DNA of 64,000 bases from Roseovarius sp. Pro17 (GTDB taxonomy: Bacteria > Pseudomonadota > Alphaproteobacteria > Rhodobacterales > Rhodobacteraceae), in the NCBI RefSeq assembly GCF_035599575.1, contig NZ_CP141179.1:744001-808000 (forward strand). The letters are read 5' to 3'. The translations under genes and the position numbers were made by a program. Below the pieces are notes generated by a model. That model did not search any database. It saw nothing but the letters and a program-made list of their open reading frames with translations, and was not told where the DNA came from. Positions 43,106 to 52,234 of this stretch are shown piece after piece (the stretch's first letter is position 1; each line of letters starts with the position of its first letter).

Positions 43106-44405
43106 GCCGCCGCCCCGAGATCAGTCCTCATGTCGCGCGCCAGCCCGGTCAGCCCGTCCATGCGGAGGCGCACATTCAGACCATCGGTGCCGATATCGAT
43201 CCGCTCGACCAGCAGCGCAACGATGCGCGCCTGCTCGGCCGGGAAGAGCTCGTCCCAAAGAGGATCGAGGCGGGTCAATGCATCACGCGTTTCGGCCTCG
43301 GTGATCTCCCCATCCTGCGCGCGTGCCGCCTTCCATGTGCCCGCCACAATTTCTGGCTGGCGGAAGACCGCGCGCAGTTGGTCAATGACAGCTTTCTCGA
43401 TTTCGCCTGCCGGGACGCGTCCAACCGGACAGGATCCAGCACCGTGCTTCAAAACGGTCTGGCTGACATAGTAGCGATAGAGCTTGCCGCCTTTGCGCGT
43501 GTGGGTCGGCGAGAAGGCGGCACCATCCGGGCCATACAGAAGCCCTTTCAGCAGTGCGGGCGTGTCGGCACGGGTGTGGGCTGCCCGTTTGCGGGGGCTT
43601 TCGGTCAGGATGGCATGGACTTTGTCCCAAACCGCGCGGGTGATGATGGCGTTGTGCTCGCCGGGATAGCTGGTCCCTTTGTGCACGGCCTCGCCGATGT
43701 AGACGCGGTTGTTCAGCAGCCGGTAGATGAACTTCTTGTCGATGCGGTTGCCACGGCTGGTGGTGACACCCTTCGCATCCAGTTCGCGCGCCAGTTCAGT
43801 GCCGGAGCCGATCTCGACAAAGCGGTCGAAGACGCTGCGTACGATCTCAGCTTGGGATGGGACGATGACCAGCTTGCGATCCTTCACGTCATAGCCGAAG
43901 GGCAGGTTGCCTCCCATGAAGATGCCTTTTTTCCGACTGGCGGCGAACTTATCGCGGATACGTTCTGCCGTCACCTCACGCTCGAACTGGGCAAAGCTGA
44001 GCAGGATGTTCAGCGTCAGACGCCCCATGGAGGTGGTGGTGTTGAACGACTGAGTCACGGAGACGAAGGTCACATCGTTGCGGTCGAACACCTCGACCAG
44101 CTTGGAAAAATCCATCAGCGACCGCGACAGGCGGTCGATCTTGTAGACGACGACCACGTCAACCAAGCCATCTTCTACATCGGCCAGCAGGCGTTTCAGG
44201 CCCGGGCGTTCCAGCGTTCCGCCCGAGATGCCACCGTCGTCATATTGATCGCGGACCAGCACCCAACCCTCCGACCGCTGGCTGGCGATGTAGGCCTCGC
44301 AGGCCTCCCGTTGGGCATGGAGACTGTTAAACTCCTGCTCGAGGCCTTCCTCGGAGGATTTCCGGGTATAGACGGCGCAGCGCAGTTTTCTGACGATGGG
44401 TTTGG

Positions 44406-44409
<4 letters not shown>
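43102..44409 (-). CDS. Large serine recombinase (copy B)
   Basis: A 435-residue homologue of the recombinase of element A, identical in length and nearly identical in the catalytic and recombinase domains; differences cluster in the C-terminal third (for example VWDKVHAILTESPRK, where A has VWNKVHAILTESPRK). The catalytic segment CAVYTRKSSEEG is intact. The ATG at 44409 overlaps the DUF2924 stop. It should be active. Because the two recombinases are so alike, cross-action on the ends of A and B is conceivable. Confidence 0.92.
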
Positions 44410-44854
<445 letters not shown>

Positions 44855-44858
<4 letters not shown>

Positions 44859-45073
44859 GCGGTTCTCCTTTGAGTTGGAGGTGCATGAGCGCTCTGGTCG
44901 GCCGGGTTGTGTAGCGGAATTTCTCCATGTTTGGCAGATACTTCGGTGGCGTATTTCATGCGAAGGCGGAGCAAACCAAGCGCCAGCAGGTTGCAAAGCT
45001 CGGCGCGGCGCTCGAGCGGTTTCATGTGGATCGGGTTCAGCGGATTGGGACCACAGGATAAAGATCGGCTCAT
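44855..45073 (-). CDS. Conserved 72-residue protein of recombinase operon (copy B)
   Basis: Counterpart of 10813-11031, with the same start MSRS, the same PLERRAELCNLLALGLLRL core and the same stop position relative to DUF2924. Here no primase precedes it. The gene is first in the leftward operon and divergent from the unknown 559-residue gene, with a 135-base gap that must contain both promoters. Confidence 0.7.
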
Positions 45074-45208
45074 GCAGGCACTTCCTTGATGAAAGGGTTC
45101 TGCAAGGGGAAAGCCAATCATCCTGATGAATTGGGACATATGGTTGTCAAATTCCGAGCATGATTTCTGCGTGCACGTTATACGGTAGTAAAGCCTTTGG
45201 AGATCCAC

Positions 45209-46888
45209 ATGGTACGTGCCCCGACCAAGACCTGCCCAAATCTCTCTCGGCTGTTTGATGAGGCTGAGACGGATCAGGTTGCCACCTTTCTGAATATGAG
45301 GGCTTTCGAGAGGCTGAGCTGGCTCGATAAATACAAGTTCGATCCTGCTGAGCCTGGTACGGTCAATTCTGCCGAGGAGATGCTGCTGCAGGAGAAGAAG
45401 GATAGATTGGCCCCTCTGGAGACCGAGGCCACTCGGATCGTCACGGTTGCCGGGTCTCGCGGCCAATTCGCGCTGGAGGGGCTGGGGAGGACAAAGCTTG
45501 AGTCCGAACGGACAAGGAGTCTGATGGGCCAGAGGGACGAACTCGCGCGTAGCCTATGGACCTACATCAACGAGAATACTTTGTTCGAGGCGACGGAGAA
45601 CAGCCTGCATATGCGGCTCTACCGGCGCTATGACAAGCACTACCAAACATTCATGGTCGAGCCGTCCCATGAACGTGGCGCGAACGCGGCAAGTTCCGTA
45701 CTCGACTTGCTTCTGGCCGATCTGAACACCCGGCTTGATCGCGGAGATGGCTATAACATCGACCGATTTGACATTCCCGCGGGCGATGGCGAACCGGCGG
45801 CGGAGATGTATTTGCTGTTCCATCCGGATCCGCCAACCAGCGTTCGGGAGATCGACGACGCTGGCAACCGTTCTCGGATCTACTTTCGGCCTCCGGGCGA
45901 AGCAATGATCGTCTACACGCCGTCGACCGGGAGGGTTCATGTTCGAGCGGGTAATCGAACCCTGCGGCACACGATTGCAGAAAGCTTCATCGAGACTGTT
46001 CTGGATCAGCCACCTTCCCGACAGCCGGTTGATTTTCAAGCCTACGACATCTCGCTGTTCTTCGCGGGTTTCGAACTGACGCTGCCTGATTTTGAGGATG
46101 TGATCATCCTTCGTGCACAGGTGATACGGGCTGACGTCAGCATCGGCAATCTGGCCAATCGCCTTTCGCTCTCGACGACGATCAACCAAGACATGTCGGC
46201 GATCATCGATAGTCAGCCTGGGCTTGGAAGAATATTCGAACGAGCAGTCGCGATCCGCTTCGTTGAGATCGCGGTGCAGTATCGGCGGGCCGGTCGGGAC
46301 ACTGAAGAAACCCTCGATTTCACCATCACCGACCGCAACACCAGCAGTCTCCTCAGCCTCGACGACCCTTTCGAACGAGTTCTGGGGCATCGACTGCTGC
46401 GAAAGTGGGACATCCTTCTGGAAGGTCGCGCGCCAAGCGAAGCAGAGAGCATGGCGGCGCTACCCGCCCTTTTGGCGCTATGGGACATAAGTGCTGACAA
46501 GGTCAGTGGGGCATGGCTTCAGGAACGCCGTATCGACCCAAGTTTTTTGACGGAAGTGGGATTTCTGGTCCCGGCAGGATGGGAGGGTGACGATCTTATT
46601 GATGATGACGACGGTTTGGGACCAATGGCTGCGGAGGTCGTTTTGCGGCCTGAGGGAGCCGACCTGAAGGCAACGGAAGGTCAATCAGCGCCCGGCGGAC
46701 CGCCGGATCGGTACCGTGTCTACAGGGTCCGCGAAGGATGGGTTGCCCAACACCTTCGCGAACGCGTTGCTGATGTGCTCGATGCTCCTGCTGTCGAAGA
46801 TCTGAATTCGCACATTCTCGCCCTCGGGACATTGCAGATTGATGCGCGCGATGTGCCGGTCTATCTGGTTCGCGGTCTTGCGGACTAG
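45209..46888 (+). CDS. Unknown 559-residue protein, first of a two-gene cassette
   Basis: I do not recognise a domain. It is soluble and acidic, without membrane segments. Residues about 130-290 contain YRRYDKHYQTFMVEP and a beta-rich block (RSRIYFRPPGEAMIVYTPST, GRVHVRAGNRTLRHTI). Then SLFFAGFELTLPDFEDVIIL begins a region that continues with IRFVEIAVQYRRAG, and the last 100 residues carry an acidic run (DDLIDDDDGLGP) and RYRVYRVREGWV. ATG at 45209 with GGAGA five bases upstream; the upstream TTG is less likely. The stop is followed by the GTG of the partner after 3 bases. It lies where element A carries the QueC-like pair, so a defence role is plausible, though unproven. Confidence 0.6.
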   Translation: MVRAPTKTCPNLSRLFDEAETDQVATFLNMRAFERLSWLDKYKFDPAEPGTVNSAEEMLLQEKKDRLAPLETEATRIVTVAGSRGQFALEGLGRTKLESERTRSLMGQRDELARSLWTYINENTLFEATENSLHMRLYRRYDKHYQTFMVEPSHERGANAASSVLDLLLADLNTRLDRGDGYNIDRFDIPAGDGEPAAEMYLLFHPDPPTSVREIDDAGNRSRIYFRPPGEAMIVYTPSTGRVHVRAGNRTLRHTIAESFIETVLDQPPSRQPVDFQAYDISLFFAGFELTLPDFEDVIILRAQVIRADVSIGNLANRLSLSTTINQDMSAIIDSQPGLGRIFERAVAIRFVEIAVQYRRAGRDTEETLDFTITDRNTSSLLSLDDPFERVLGHRLLRKWDILLEGRAPSEAESMAALPALLALWDISADKVSGAWLQERRIDPSFLTEVGFLVPAGWEGDDLIDDDDGLGPMAAEVVLRPEGADLKATEGQSAPGGPPDRYRVYRVREGWVAQHLRERVADVLDAPAVEDLNSHILALGTLQIDARDVPVYLVRGLAD

Positions 46889-46891
46889 CGG

Positions 46892-47380
46892 GTGCGCGCC
46901 AGTATCGATACGGAGCTGAGGGCGCGCCCGGATCAGGGTATTGGCTTGGTCCTGCAGGCCGGAAGAACCGTCGGGTCATGTCTCGCGGCGAATGTGCTGA
47001 CGCCAATCATCGATCATATCGAGGGTGATCTGCCCGAGATATCTCTCACCGCGGATAGCCTCAAGACTGTCTTTCGACGTAACCGAGGTCTGGCCAAGGG
47101 CGGCCAGACTGTCGACCTCGACCGAACAGGTGAAAATGCCGGGACGCTCTTTGTCCCCGGGAAAGGCACCATCGGCATATCGGGCGAAAACCGGCTGATT
47201 GTGATCGAACGGCTGGTGACAGCCCATAACAACGGTCCTGCGCCGATGGCAACTGCAGATCTCACCAAGGGGTTCGGGGAGCAGTCGCTGGCGAACATCT
47301 TCAATCAGCCCCTCTGGAACAAGCTGAAAGCTGATTTCGTTCGGTCCCCCAAATCTGGGCAGTGGGAGATCGCGATTTAA
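46892..47380 (+). CDS. Unknown 162-residue protein, second of the cassette
   Basis: A basic protein starting at GTG 3 bases after the preceding stop, so coupled to it. It begins IDTELRARPDQGIGLVLQAG and ends with helices (LIVIERLVTAHNNG, IFNQPLWNKLKADFV). No domain recognised. Three AACTCCGAT direct repeats follow directly after its stop, and the next gene is a Com-like zinc ribbon. The two-gene cassette is bounded by phage-type genes on both sides. Confidence 0.55.
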   Translation: MRASIDTELRARPDQGIGLVLQAGRTVGSCLAANVLTPIIDHIEGDLPEISLTADSLKTVFRRNRGLAKGGQTVDLDRTGENAGTLFVPGKGTIGISGENRLIVIERLVTAHNNGPAPMATADLTKGFGEQSLANIFNQPLWNKLKADFVRSPKSGQWEIAI

Positions 47381-47385
47381 TTCTC

Positions 47386-47430
47386 AACTCCGATTCAACT
47401 CCGATCAGAGGGTCTGACTAACTCCGATTC
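47386..47430. repeat. Three AACTCCGAT direct repeats
   Basis: AACTCCGAT starts at 47386, 47397 and 47420. The first two are contiguous (11-base period); the third is 23 bases further. It lies between the unknown cassette and the Com-like gene. Could be a slipped duplication or a binding array; too short to decide. Confidence 0.5.
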
Positions 47431-47473
47431 GACCGGCCAATAGAGGTGCTCATCCAACGACAGGAGCCCTCAA

Positions 47474-47695
47474 ATGACATCATTCTCTCAAACCCATCGC
47501 CAGCGTCCGTCTGCCGGCCGCCGAAGCACTGGCCGCGACTGGCGCTGCCAGAAATGCTGCAAGCTTTTGGGATGCTGCAGTGACGGCGGCGTCCACGTCA
47601 ACTTCGCACGTGGTCACCAGTATATCGTCAGCACGCCAGTGGCGGCGATCTGCCGCCGCTGTGGCACGCTGAACGAGATTCACAAAACCACCTGA
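47474..47695 (+). CDS. Com-like zinc-ribbon protein
   Basis: A 73-residue protein with a WRCQKCCKLLG motif (Cys25, Cys28) and CRRCGTLNE (Cys60, Cys63): the four Cys of the Com-type zinc ribbon known from phage Mu, where Com activates translation of the Mom DNA-modification gene. An AGGAG ribosome site precedes the ATG. It stands at the beginning of the rightward sigma-HTH-primase block. A translational-regulator role is inferred from the Mu example only. Confidence 0.75.
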   Translation: MTSFSQTHRQRPSAGRRSTGRDWRCQKCCKLLGCCSDGGVHVNFARGHQYIVSTPVAAICRRCGTLNEIHKTT

Positions 47696-47872
47696 TCCGA
47701 CTGACCGGCTCCCTTGGGGCCGGTCGTTTCATTTCCAATAGAGAGGCGCCCGACGCCCAGACCTGGCCACTAGGAGGCGCGCGACGCCCGGCCGAAAGGC
47801 TGGCGTCTCTTGTCTTCCAACTGGTCTGCGCTGCACGCGCAACTTGTCCGGTCCGTGAACCGGTATTCTGCA

Positions 47873-48511
47873 ATGACTTCTTTCCCATCGCTTTTCCCAC
47901 CGATTGATCAATGCAGGACGTTCCGTGACCCATCGCAGCTGATTGGCTGGCTTCACGCGCCTGCACAGGATGCCGAGGCGAAGAACGACGTTCTGAGCCA
48001 TCTCCTGCGTGCGTCTGGCGGCAGGGACCGGGCGGGTGATCTCGCGGTCGAGCTGCTGCTTCTGGCCCTTTGGCCGGGGCTTTGCGTGGTGCGTCGACGG
48101 TTGTGGCCTCTCTGCCGGTGCGGAACGCTTGATGCCGATCTGCTCAGCACTCTGACAATCGGGATCAGGCGCGTGCGGTTGGGTCGTATCACCCGTGTTG
48201 CAGCCACCCTGCTGCGCAACCTCGAGCGTGATCTGCGCCGCCTCTACATTCGGGATGACCAAGCGGCACGGCTTTCGGTCGACATGGACAAGGTCGAACA
48301 CGTCTTGGTCCAGCGCGAGGTCGACCGGCCCGACGTGATCCTGTCGGCAGCGCAGGCGGCGCTCGGTGCGGACGGAGCTTTGCTCGTCGCCGTCCACATC
48401 GCGGGGTTCACTCAGAAAGAGGCAGCCGATCAGCTCGGCATCAGCCACGAGGCAGCCAGAAAGCGGTGTCAACGTGCGCTGTCCCGGCTGAGGCAGCAAA
48501 ATGATCTGTGA
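47873..48511 (+). CDS. Sigma-70-like region 4 protein
   Basis: A 212-residue protein. The C-terminal 60 residues contain LVAVHIAGFTQKEAADQLGI and SHEAARKRCQRALSRLRQ, a sigma-70 region 4-type HTH that would contact a -35 box. A recognisable region 2 is not evident in the N-terminal half, which is rich in Arg and Leu and has the CRCGTLDADLL segment. It may be a phage-type sigma factor or only a sigma-like activator of the downstream HTH-primase genes. The ATG at 47873 lacks a strong ribosome site; an earlier frame start at 47810 is possible. Confidence 0.65.
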   Translation: MTSFPSLFPPIDQCRTFRDPSQLIGWLHAPAQDAEAKNDVLSHLLRASGGRDRAGDLAVELLLLALWPGLCVVRRRLWPLCRCGTLDADLLSTLTIGIRRVRLGRITRVAATLLRNLERDLRRLYIRDDQAARLSVDMDKVEHVLVQREVDRPDVILSAAQAALGADGALLVAVHIAGFTQKEAADQLGISHEAARKRCQRALSRLRQQNDL

Positions 48512-48590
48512 TCTGTCCCAAACCGGTCCAGCCGACGGCTTTCCCTATTCAAGGCCGCCATTCCGGCGCCCGAAGAAAGGAACGGGATCG

Positions 48591-48788
48591 ATGGGTATCC
48601 GCAATGTGGATGAGGATTTCGAGCGCCTCCCCGGCCTCTACGGGTCGTGGGACTTCGGCATGCTGCTGGAGGAAGGGCGCAGCTACCGCGTCGAGGACGG
48701 TGGGCGCACTGAGGACGGTCAGCCTCTTTTCATGGTGTTTCAGCGCTCCAGTTATCGGTGCGGAAGTGGGGTGCGGCATGACCGGTGA
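48591..48788 (+). CDS. Small acidic protein between sigma-like and HTH genes
   Basis: A 65-residue protein from MGIRNVDEDFERLPGLYGSW, with the acidic stretch RVEDGGRTEDGQP. An alternative ATG at 48501 overlaps the sigma-like gene's end and would add 30 residues. AGGAACG precedes the shorter start. Its end overlaps the HTH start by 11 bases. No family recognised; conservation in an equivalent element would confirm it. Confidence 0.45.
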   Translation: MGIRNVDEDFERLPGLYGSWDFGMLLEEGRSYRVEDGGRTEDGQPLFMVFQRSSYRCGSGVRHDR

Positions 48789-48966
48789 TCTGCGCATTTG
48801 CCTCACGCAGCGAGATCTGGCTGCGCGCTGGCGCGTCAGCGGCCGGACGCTGGAACGTTGGCGGGCGCAGCGCTATGGCCCAGCCTGGATCACAATCGGT
48901 GGCTCGATCCGGTATCGCATGAGCGATGTGCTGGCTTGGGAAACCGCACACCTGACACAGCCGTAG
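48778..48966 (+). CDS. Small excisionase/AlpA-like HTH protein
   Basis: A 62-residue winged-helix protein: LTQRDLAARWRVSGRTLERWR followed by ITIGGSIRYRMSDVLAWE. It resembles the 75-residue HTH of element A (13349-13576) in both the helix pair and the GGSxRYR wing. It ends 3 bases before the prim-pol start. The HTH-primase gene pair is therefore common to both elements despite unrelated primases. Confidence 0.8.
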   Translation: MTGDLRICLTQRDLAARWRVSGRTLERWRAQRYGPAWITIGGSIRYRMSDVLAWETAHLTQP

Positions 48967-48969
48967 ACG

Positions 48970-51900
48970 ATGAACGCGGGACGCCAGCAGCGTGGTCCCC
49001 GCGACAACCGAGACACTGACCGGGTGGCCGCTGGCCGCCCCGAACGTGTTGGCTCCATCACGTTTGCCACCGCCGCCGAGCAATTGCTCGACAACGGCTA
49101 TGACCCCATCCCGATCAAACCGGGTCAGAAAGTGCCCGCGCTAAGCCGCTGGACCAGTGTGGAGATCGACGAGGCGGCAATCGAGACCTGGCGCGTTCGC
49201 TACGGGTCCTGCGGCGTGGGTTTGCGCACGGGCCGTCTGGTCGGTGTCGATATCGATATTCTTGATCCGGACCGCGCCCATGCGGCACAGGCCCTCGCCA
49301 TGCAGCGCTTTGGCGAAACGCTCGTTCGAGTGGGGTGCTGGCCGAAACGCCTGCTGCTCTACCGGACACAGGCTCCGTTCGCCAAGATGAAGTCGGGGCA
49401 AATCGAAATACTCGGGCTCGGGCAGCAGTTTGTCGCCTTCGGTCTCCATCCCGTCACCGGCAAGCCGTATTCCTGGCCGCTGGGTGAAACCCCTTTGGAA
49501 ATCCCGCTCTCGGACCTTCCGGTGATTGACCCGAAGGCGGCGGCGGCATTCCTGGCTGAGATCGGCCCGACTGACCAGCGTCCGGACAACCAACGCGGCG
49601 AAGCCAGGCGCAAGAAGGCGGCGGGGTCTGGCGATCCGGTGCGCGATGCGCAGGGACGGATCACGGACGGGCGCGATGCCTGGCTCAGCCAGATTGCCTT
49701 CCACGCCGTGCAGGACCTGCTGGAGGCCGGGGGCGCTTTAAACCTCGATCAAATCGCGGCTCAGGTCTGGCAGCGGTTCGCGGACAGCACTGATCTCACC
49801 CGTTCAAAGCAGGATGGTGTGCGCACTTACGTGCTCGCGGATGCATCCCGCAAGGTGCAGGACAAGCTTCGGCTGCATGCGATCGGCGCTCTGCCATCGC
49901 GAAGTCAGCTTGACGTTGCACCAGATTACGCCGTGCCAACGCTCACTGCCACGGCGGCCCGCGGCAAACTTGACGCTGAAATCGCAGATTTCGCGGAGGC
50001 TGCATATCTATGGCATCGCGGGGGAGCCCAGACTGAACCACCAAAACGCGCCCTGCGCGCCACCGTCGGTTTGGGCAAGAGTGTGATCAGCAGGCAGCAT
50101 CTGAGCGCCCTGCAAGCCCGCTTGCGCGGCGCCGGTCTGCCTCACCGCATCGTCGTCTTTGTCGCCTCCCATGCACTGGCGGAGGAAGCAGTCACTGCTT
50201 GGGAAGAGACCGGCGTTTGTGTAGCCGGATTGCGCGGCTACGAGCGGAAGGATCCCGGAACCGGCCGGCCGATGTGCGGGAACCTCAGGACGGTGAAGGC
50301 GGCGATCTCTAATCGGAGAGACATCCAGAGTTCTGCCTGTCAAAAGAACCTGACGACCCGTTGCCCGCATTTTAACGGATGCCCGAAACAAGAGAACCGG
50401 CGCCTGATTAGCACCGCCGACGTGGTCATAGCTCCGTATGATGCAATGTTTCAGAAGCTGGCTGGGGCGATGACCGGCATTGGTGCTGTCATTGTCGATG
50501 AGGGCTGCTGGCAACGAGCGCCGAGGGTCTTGCCAGGCTTGAGCCTCGAAAGCCTCAAGGCAGAATTCCTCTCAGCGGGGCGAATATTCGGATCGGCAGT
50601 CGGCCGGGCCGCCCGCGGCGCTGACCTGGCGGCATTGCGACAACAACTACAGGCTGCCTTGGCGCGGTCCGGAGCGGGGCCGCTGAAGCGTGCGGCCTGT
50701 ACCGATGAAGGGCTGGATGCAGACGCCTGCCGCGCGGCCTGCGAACTGGAGCAAAAGCGGTTCAGATCGAGCAGTCCGACAGCTGGCCAGGATGAAGGCC
50801 GTATCAAAGAGATTATCGAAGACTCGCTTTGGAATGAACGCGTCCACACGATGTTGGATCTGTGGACAGCGATTGAAACCTTCCTTGAAGGAGAGAGTCT
50901 GTGCTGCCCCACCCTTCGCATCGGCGACGCCAACCCGGCCACCGGCGATAGCATGATCCATTGTAGCCAATTGCGCACCATGCATGGCGGCTTCAGCCAT
51001 CTTCCATGCCTGCATCTGGATGCAACCTTTCGAGATGCGCTTGCGGCGCCCGTTCTGGGACAGATGCGCGAGATCACGATCGATGCGGCCGCCCCCGATA
51101 TGGCGGTGACACTCATTCCGGGCCCTTTCAGCAAGGGCAAACTGAACGAGGGGTTGGAGTCCAGTTCAGACCATCAGGCGAGCGCGCGGCCCGGAAGCCT
51201 TCTGGCGCAGTGCATTGACTATGTCAGGCTCGTCGCGCTGGCACATGGCGGCGATGATATCCTCGTGGTCACCAACAAAAGCATCGAACCGGTTTTCTGG
51301 GGGCTGTCAAATATCTCGACGGCGCATTTTAACGCGGTGGCAGGAATTGACGCTTGGAAAGACGTCCGTGCCCTGATTGTCATTGGCCGACCATTGCCGC
51401 GCGACAGCGATGTCTCAACCTCGGCGGGTATGCATTTGGGATCTGAGGCAGCGGGCCAGTATCATGTCACAGCCTCAGGGATATGGATGCGCGATGGCCG
51501 ATCACGTGCCATCCGGGTCCTGAGACATCAACACCCGGATGCCGAGATCATGCGTGCGGCGATCTGCGATGATGAGCTTATCCAGGTCATCGGTCGAGGG
51601 CGCGGTGTGAACCGGACGGCACAGAACCCGCTGGATGTGCATATCCTTGCCGACGTTGCTCTGCCCCTTGTACACGATCGCATCGCTCCTTGGGACAGCG
51701 CCCGCCCGGGCATCTTCGAGCAGATGCTGCTGGCGAGCGTTGCCGTGGACAGCCCGTCGGACGCTCTGGCGCTCTATCCGCAAATGTTCGGATCCTTGGA
51801 GCAGGCGCGGAAGTCGTTCCAAAGGAAGCTATTTAAGGGACAAATCCCTTATGTATATATAAAGGGCTTGTCCCTTAAATCAGCCCGATATCGCCGGACT

Positions 51901-52011
51901 GGACGCGGGCGGTCCTGGCAGCGTGCATGGTGGATCAAAGGGGAGGATGCGACGGTGCGACGGCATCTCGAAACTGCGGTGGGTGACGTGGCTGAATGGC
52001 GACCGGATTAG
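48970..52011 (+). CDS. Bifunctional primase-polymerase / helicase-like replication protein
   Basis: A 1013-residue protein. The N-terminal prim-pol (archaeo-eukaryotic primase) domain covers about residues 28-200: GYDPIPIKPGQKVP, GLRTGRLVGVDIDILDPD with the metal-binding DxD (94, 96), and FVAFGLHPVTGKPY. A P-loop ATVGLGKS lies at about 364-371, followed by a helicase-like part with a Cys-rich stretch (CQKNLTTRCPHFNGCPKQE) and an IVDEGCW box. The last 135 residues match the remnant in element A. It starts 3 bases after the HTH stop. It should replicate the element after excision. Confidence 0.88.
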   Translation: MNAGRQQRGPRDNRDTDRVAAGRPERVGSITFATAAEQLLDNGYDPIPIKPGQKVPALSRWTSVEIDEAAIETWRVRYGSCGVGLRTGRLVGVDIDILDPDRAHAAQALAMQRFGETLVRVGCWPKRLLLYRTQAPFAKMKSGQIEILGLGQQFVAFGLHPVTGKPYSWPLGETPLEIPLSDLPVIDPKAAAAFLAEIGPTDQRPDNQRGEARRKKAAGSGDPVRDAQGRITDGRDAWLSQIAFHAVQDLLEAGGALNLDQIAAQVWQRFADSTDLTRSKQDGVRTYVLADASRKVQDKLRLHAIGALPSRSQLDVAPDYAVPTLTATAARGKLDAEIADFAEAAYLWHRGGAQTEPPKRALRATVGLGKSVISRQHLSALQARLRGAGLPHRIVVFVASHALAEEAVTAWEETGVCVAGLRGYERKDPGTGRPMCGNLRTVKAAISNRRDIQSSACQKNLTTRCPHFNGCPKQENRRLISTADVVIAPYDAMFQKLAGAMTGIGAVIVDEGCWQRAPRVLPGLSLESLKAEFLSAGRIFGSAVGRAARGADLAALRQQLQAALARSGAGPLKRAACTDEGLDADACRAACELEQKRFRSSSPTAGQDEGRIKEIIEDSLWNERVHTMLDLWTAIETFLEGESLCCPTLRIGDANPATGDSMIHCSQLRTMHGGFSHLPCLHLDATFRDALAAPVLGQMREITIDAAAPDMAVTLIPGPFSKGKLNEGLESSSDHQASARPGSLLAQCIDYVRLVALAHGGDDILVVTNKSIEPVFWGLSNISTAHFNAVAGIDAWKDVRALIVIGRPLPRDSDVSTSAGMHLGSEAAGQYHVTASGIWMRDGRSRAIRVLRHQHPDAEIMRAAICDDELIQVIGRGRGVNRTAQNPLDVHILADVALPLVHDRIAPWDSARPGIFEQMLLASVAVDSPSDALALYPQMFGSLEQARKSFQRKLFKGQIPYVYIKGLSLKSARYRRTGRGRSWQRAWWIKGEDATVRRHLETAVGDVAEWRPD

Positions 52012-52234
52012 CGCACGCTCTTGCACGTGCCGGTTTTGAAGCAGACGTTCATGCAAGTCGCAGCGAGCGGCTGAATTGAGCCCACATTTCCGATGTTCAG
52101 TGATGCACCGAATGGCAGCTATCTGACGGGCGAAGCTATGCCGGATGTTCCATAAGTAATTTGGTCGGGAACAGTTTAGGAGATCCGGTGTCACCCGGAC
52201 CTCCCATTATTTTCGAAGAGCTGTCCGTTGTTCG

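Noticed and set aside
45554-46390. 278-residue minus-strand frame inside the unknown 559-residue gene
   Set aside because: The plus-strand frame is twice as long, has a good ribosome site and is coupled to a partner; the minus frame has neither.
47729-48499. 256-residue minus-strand frame opposite the sigma-like gene
   Set aside because: The plus frame has a region 4-type HTH; the minus frame gives a low-complexity His/Arg/Gln-rich translation.
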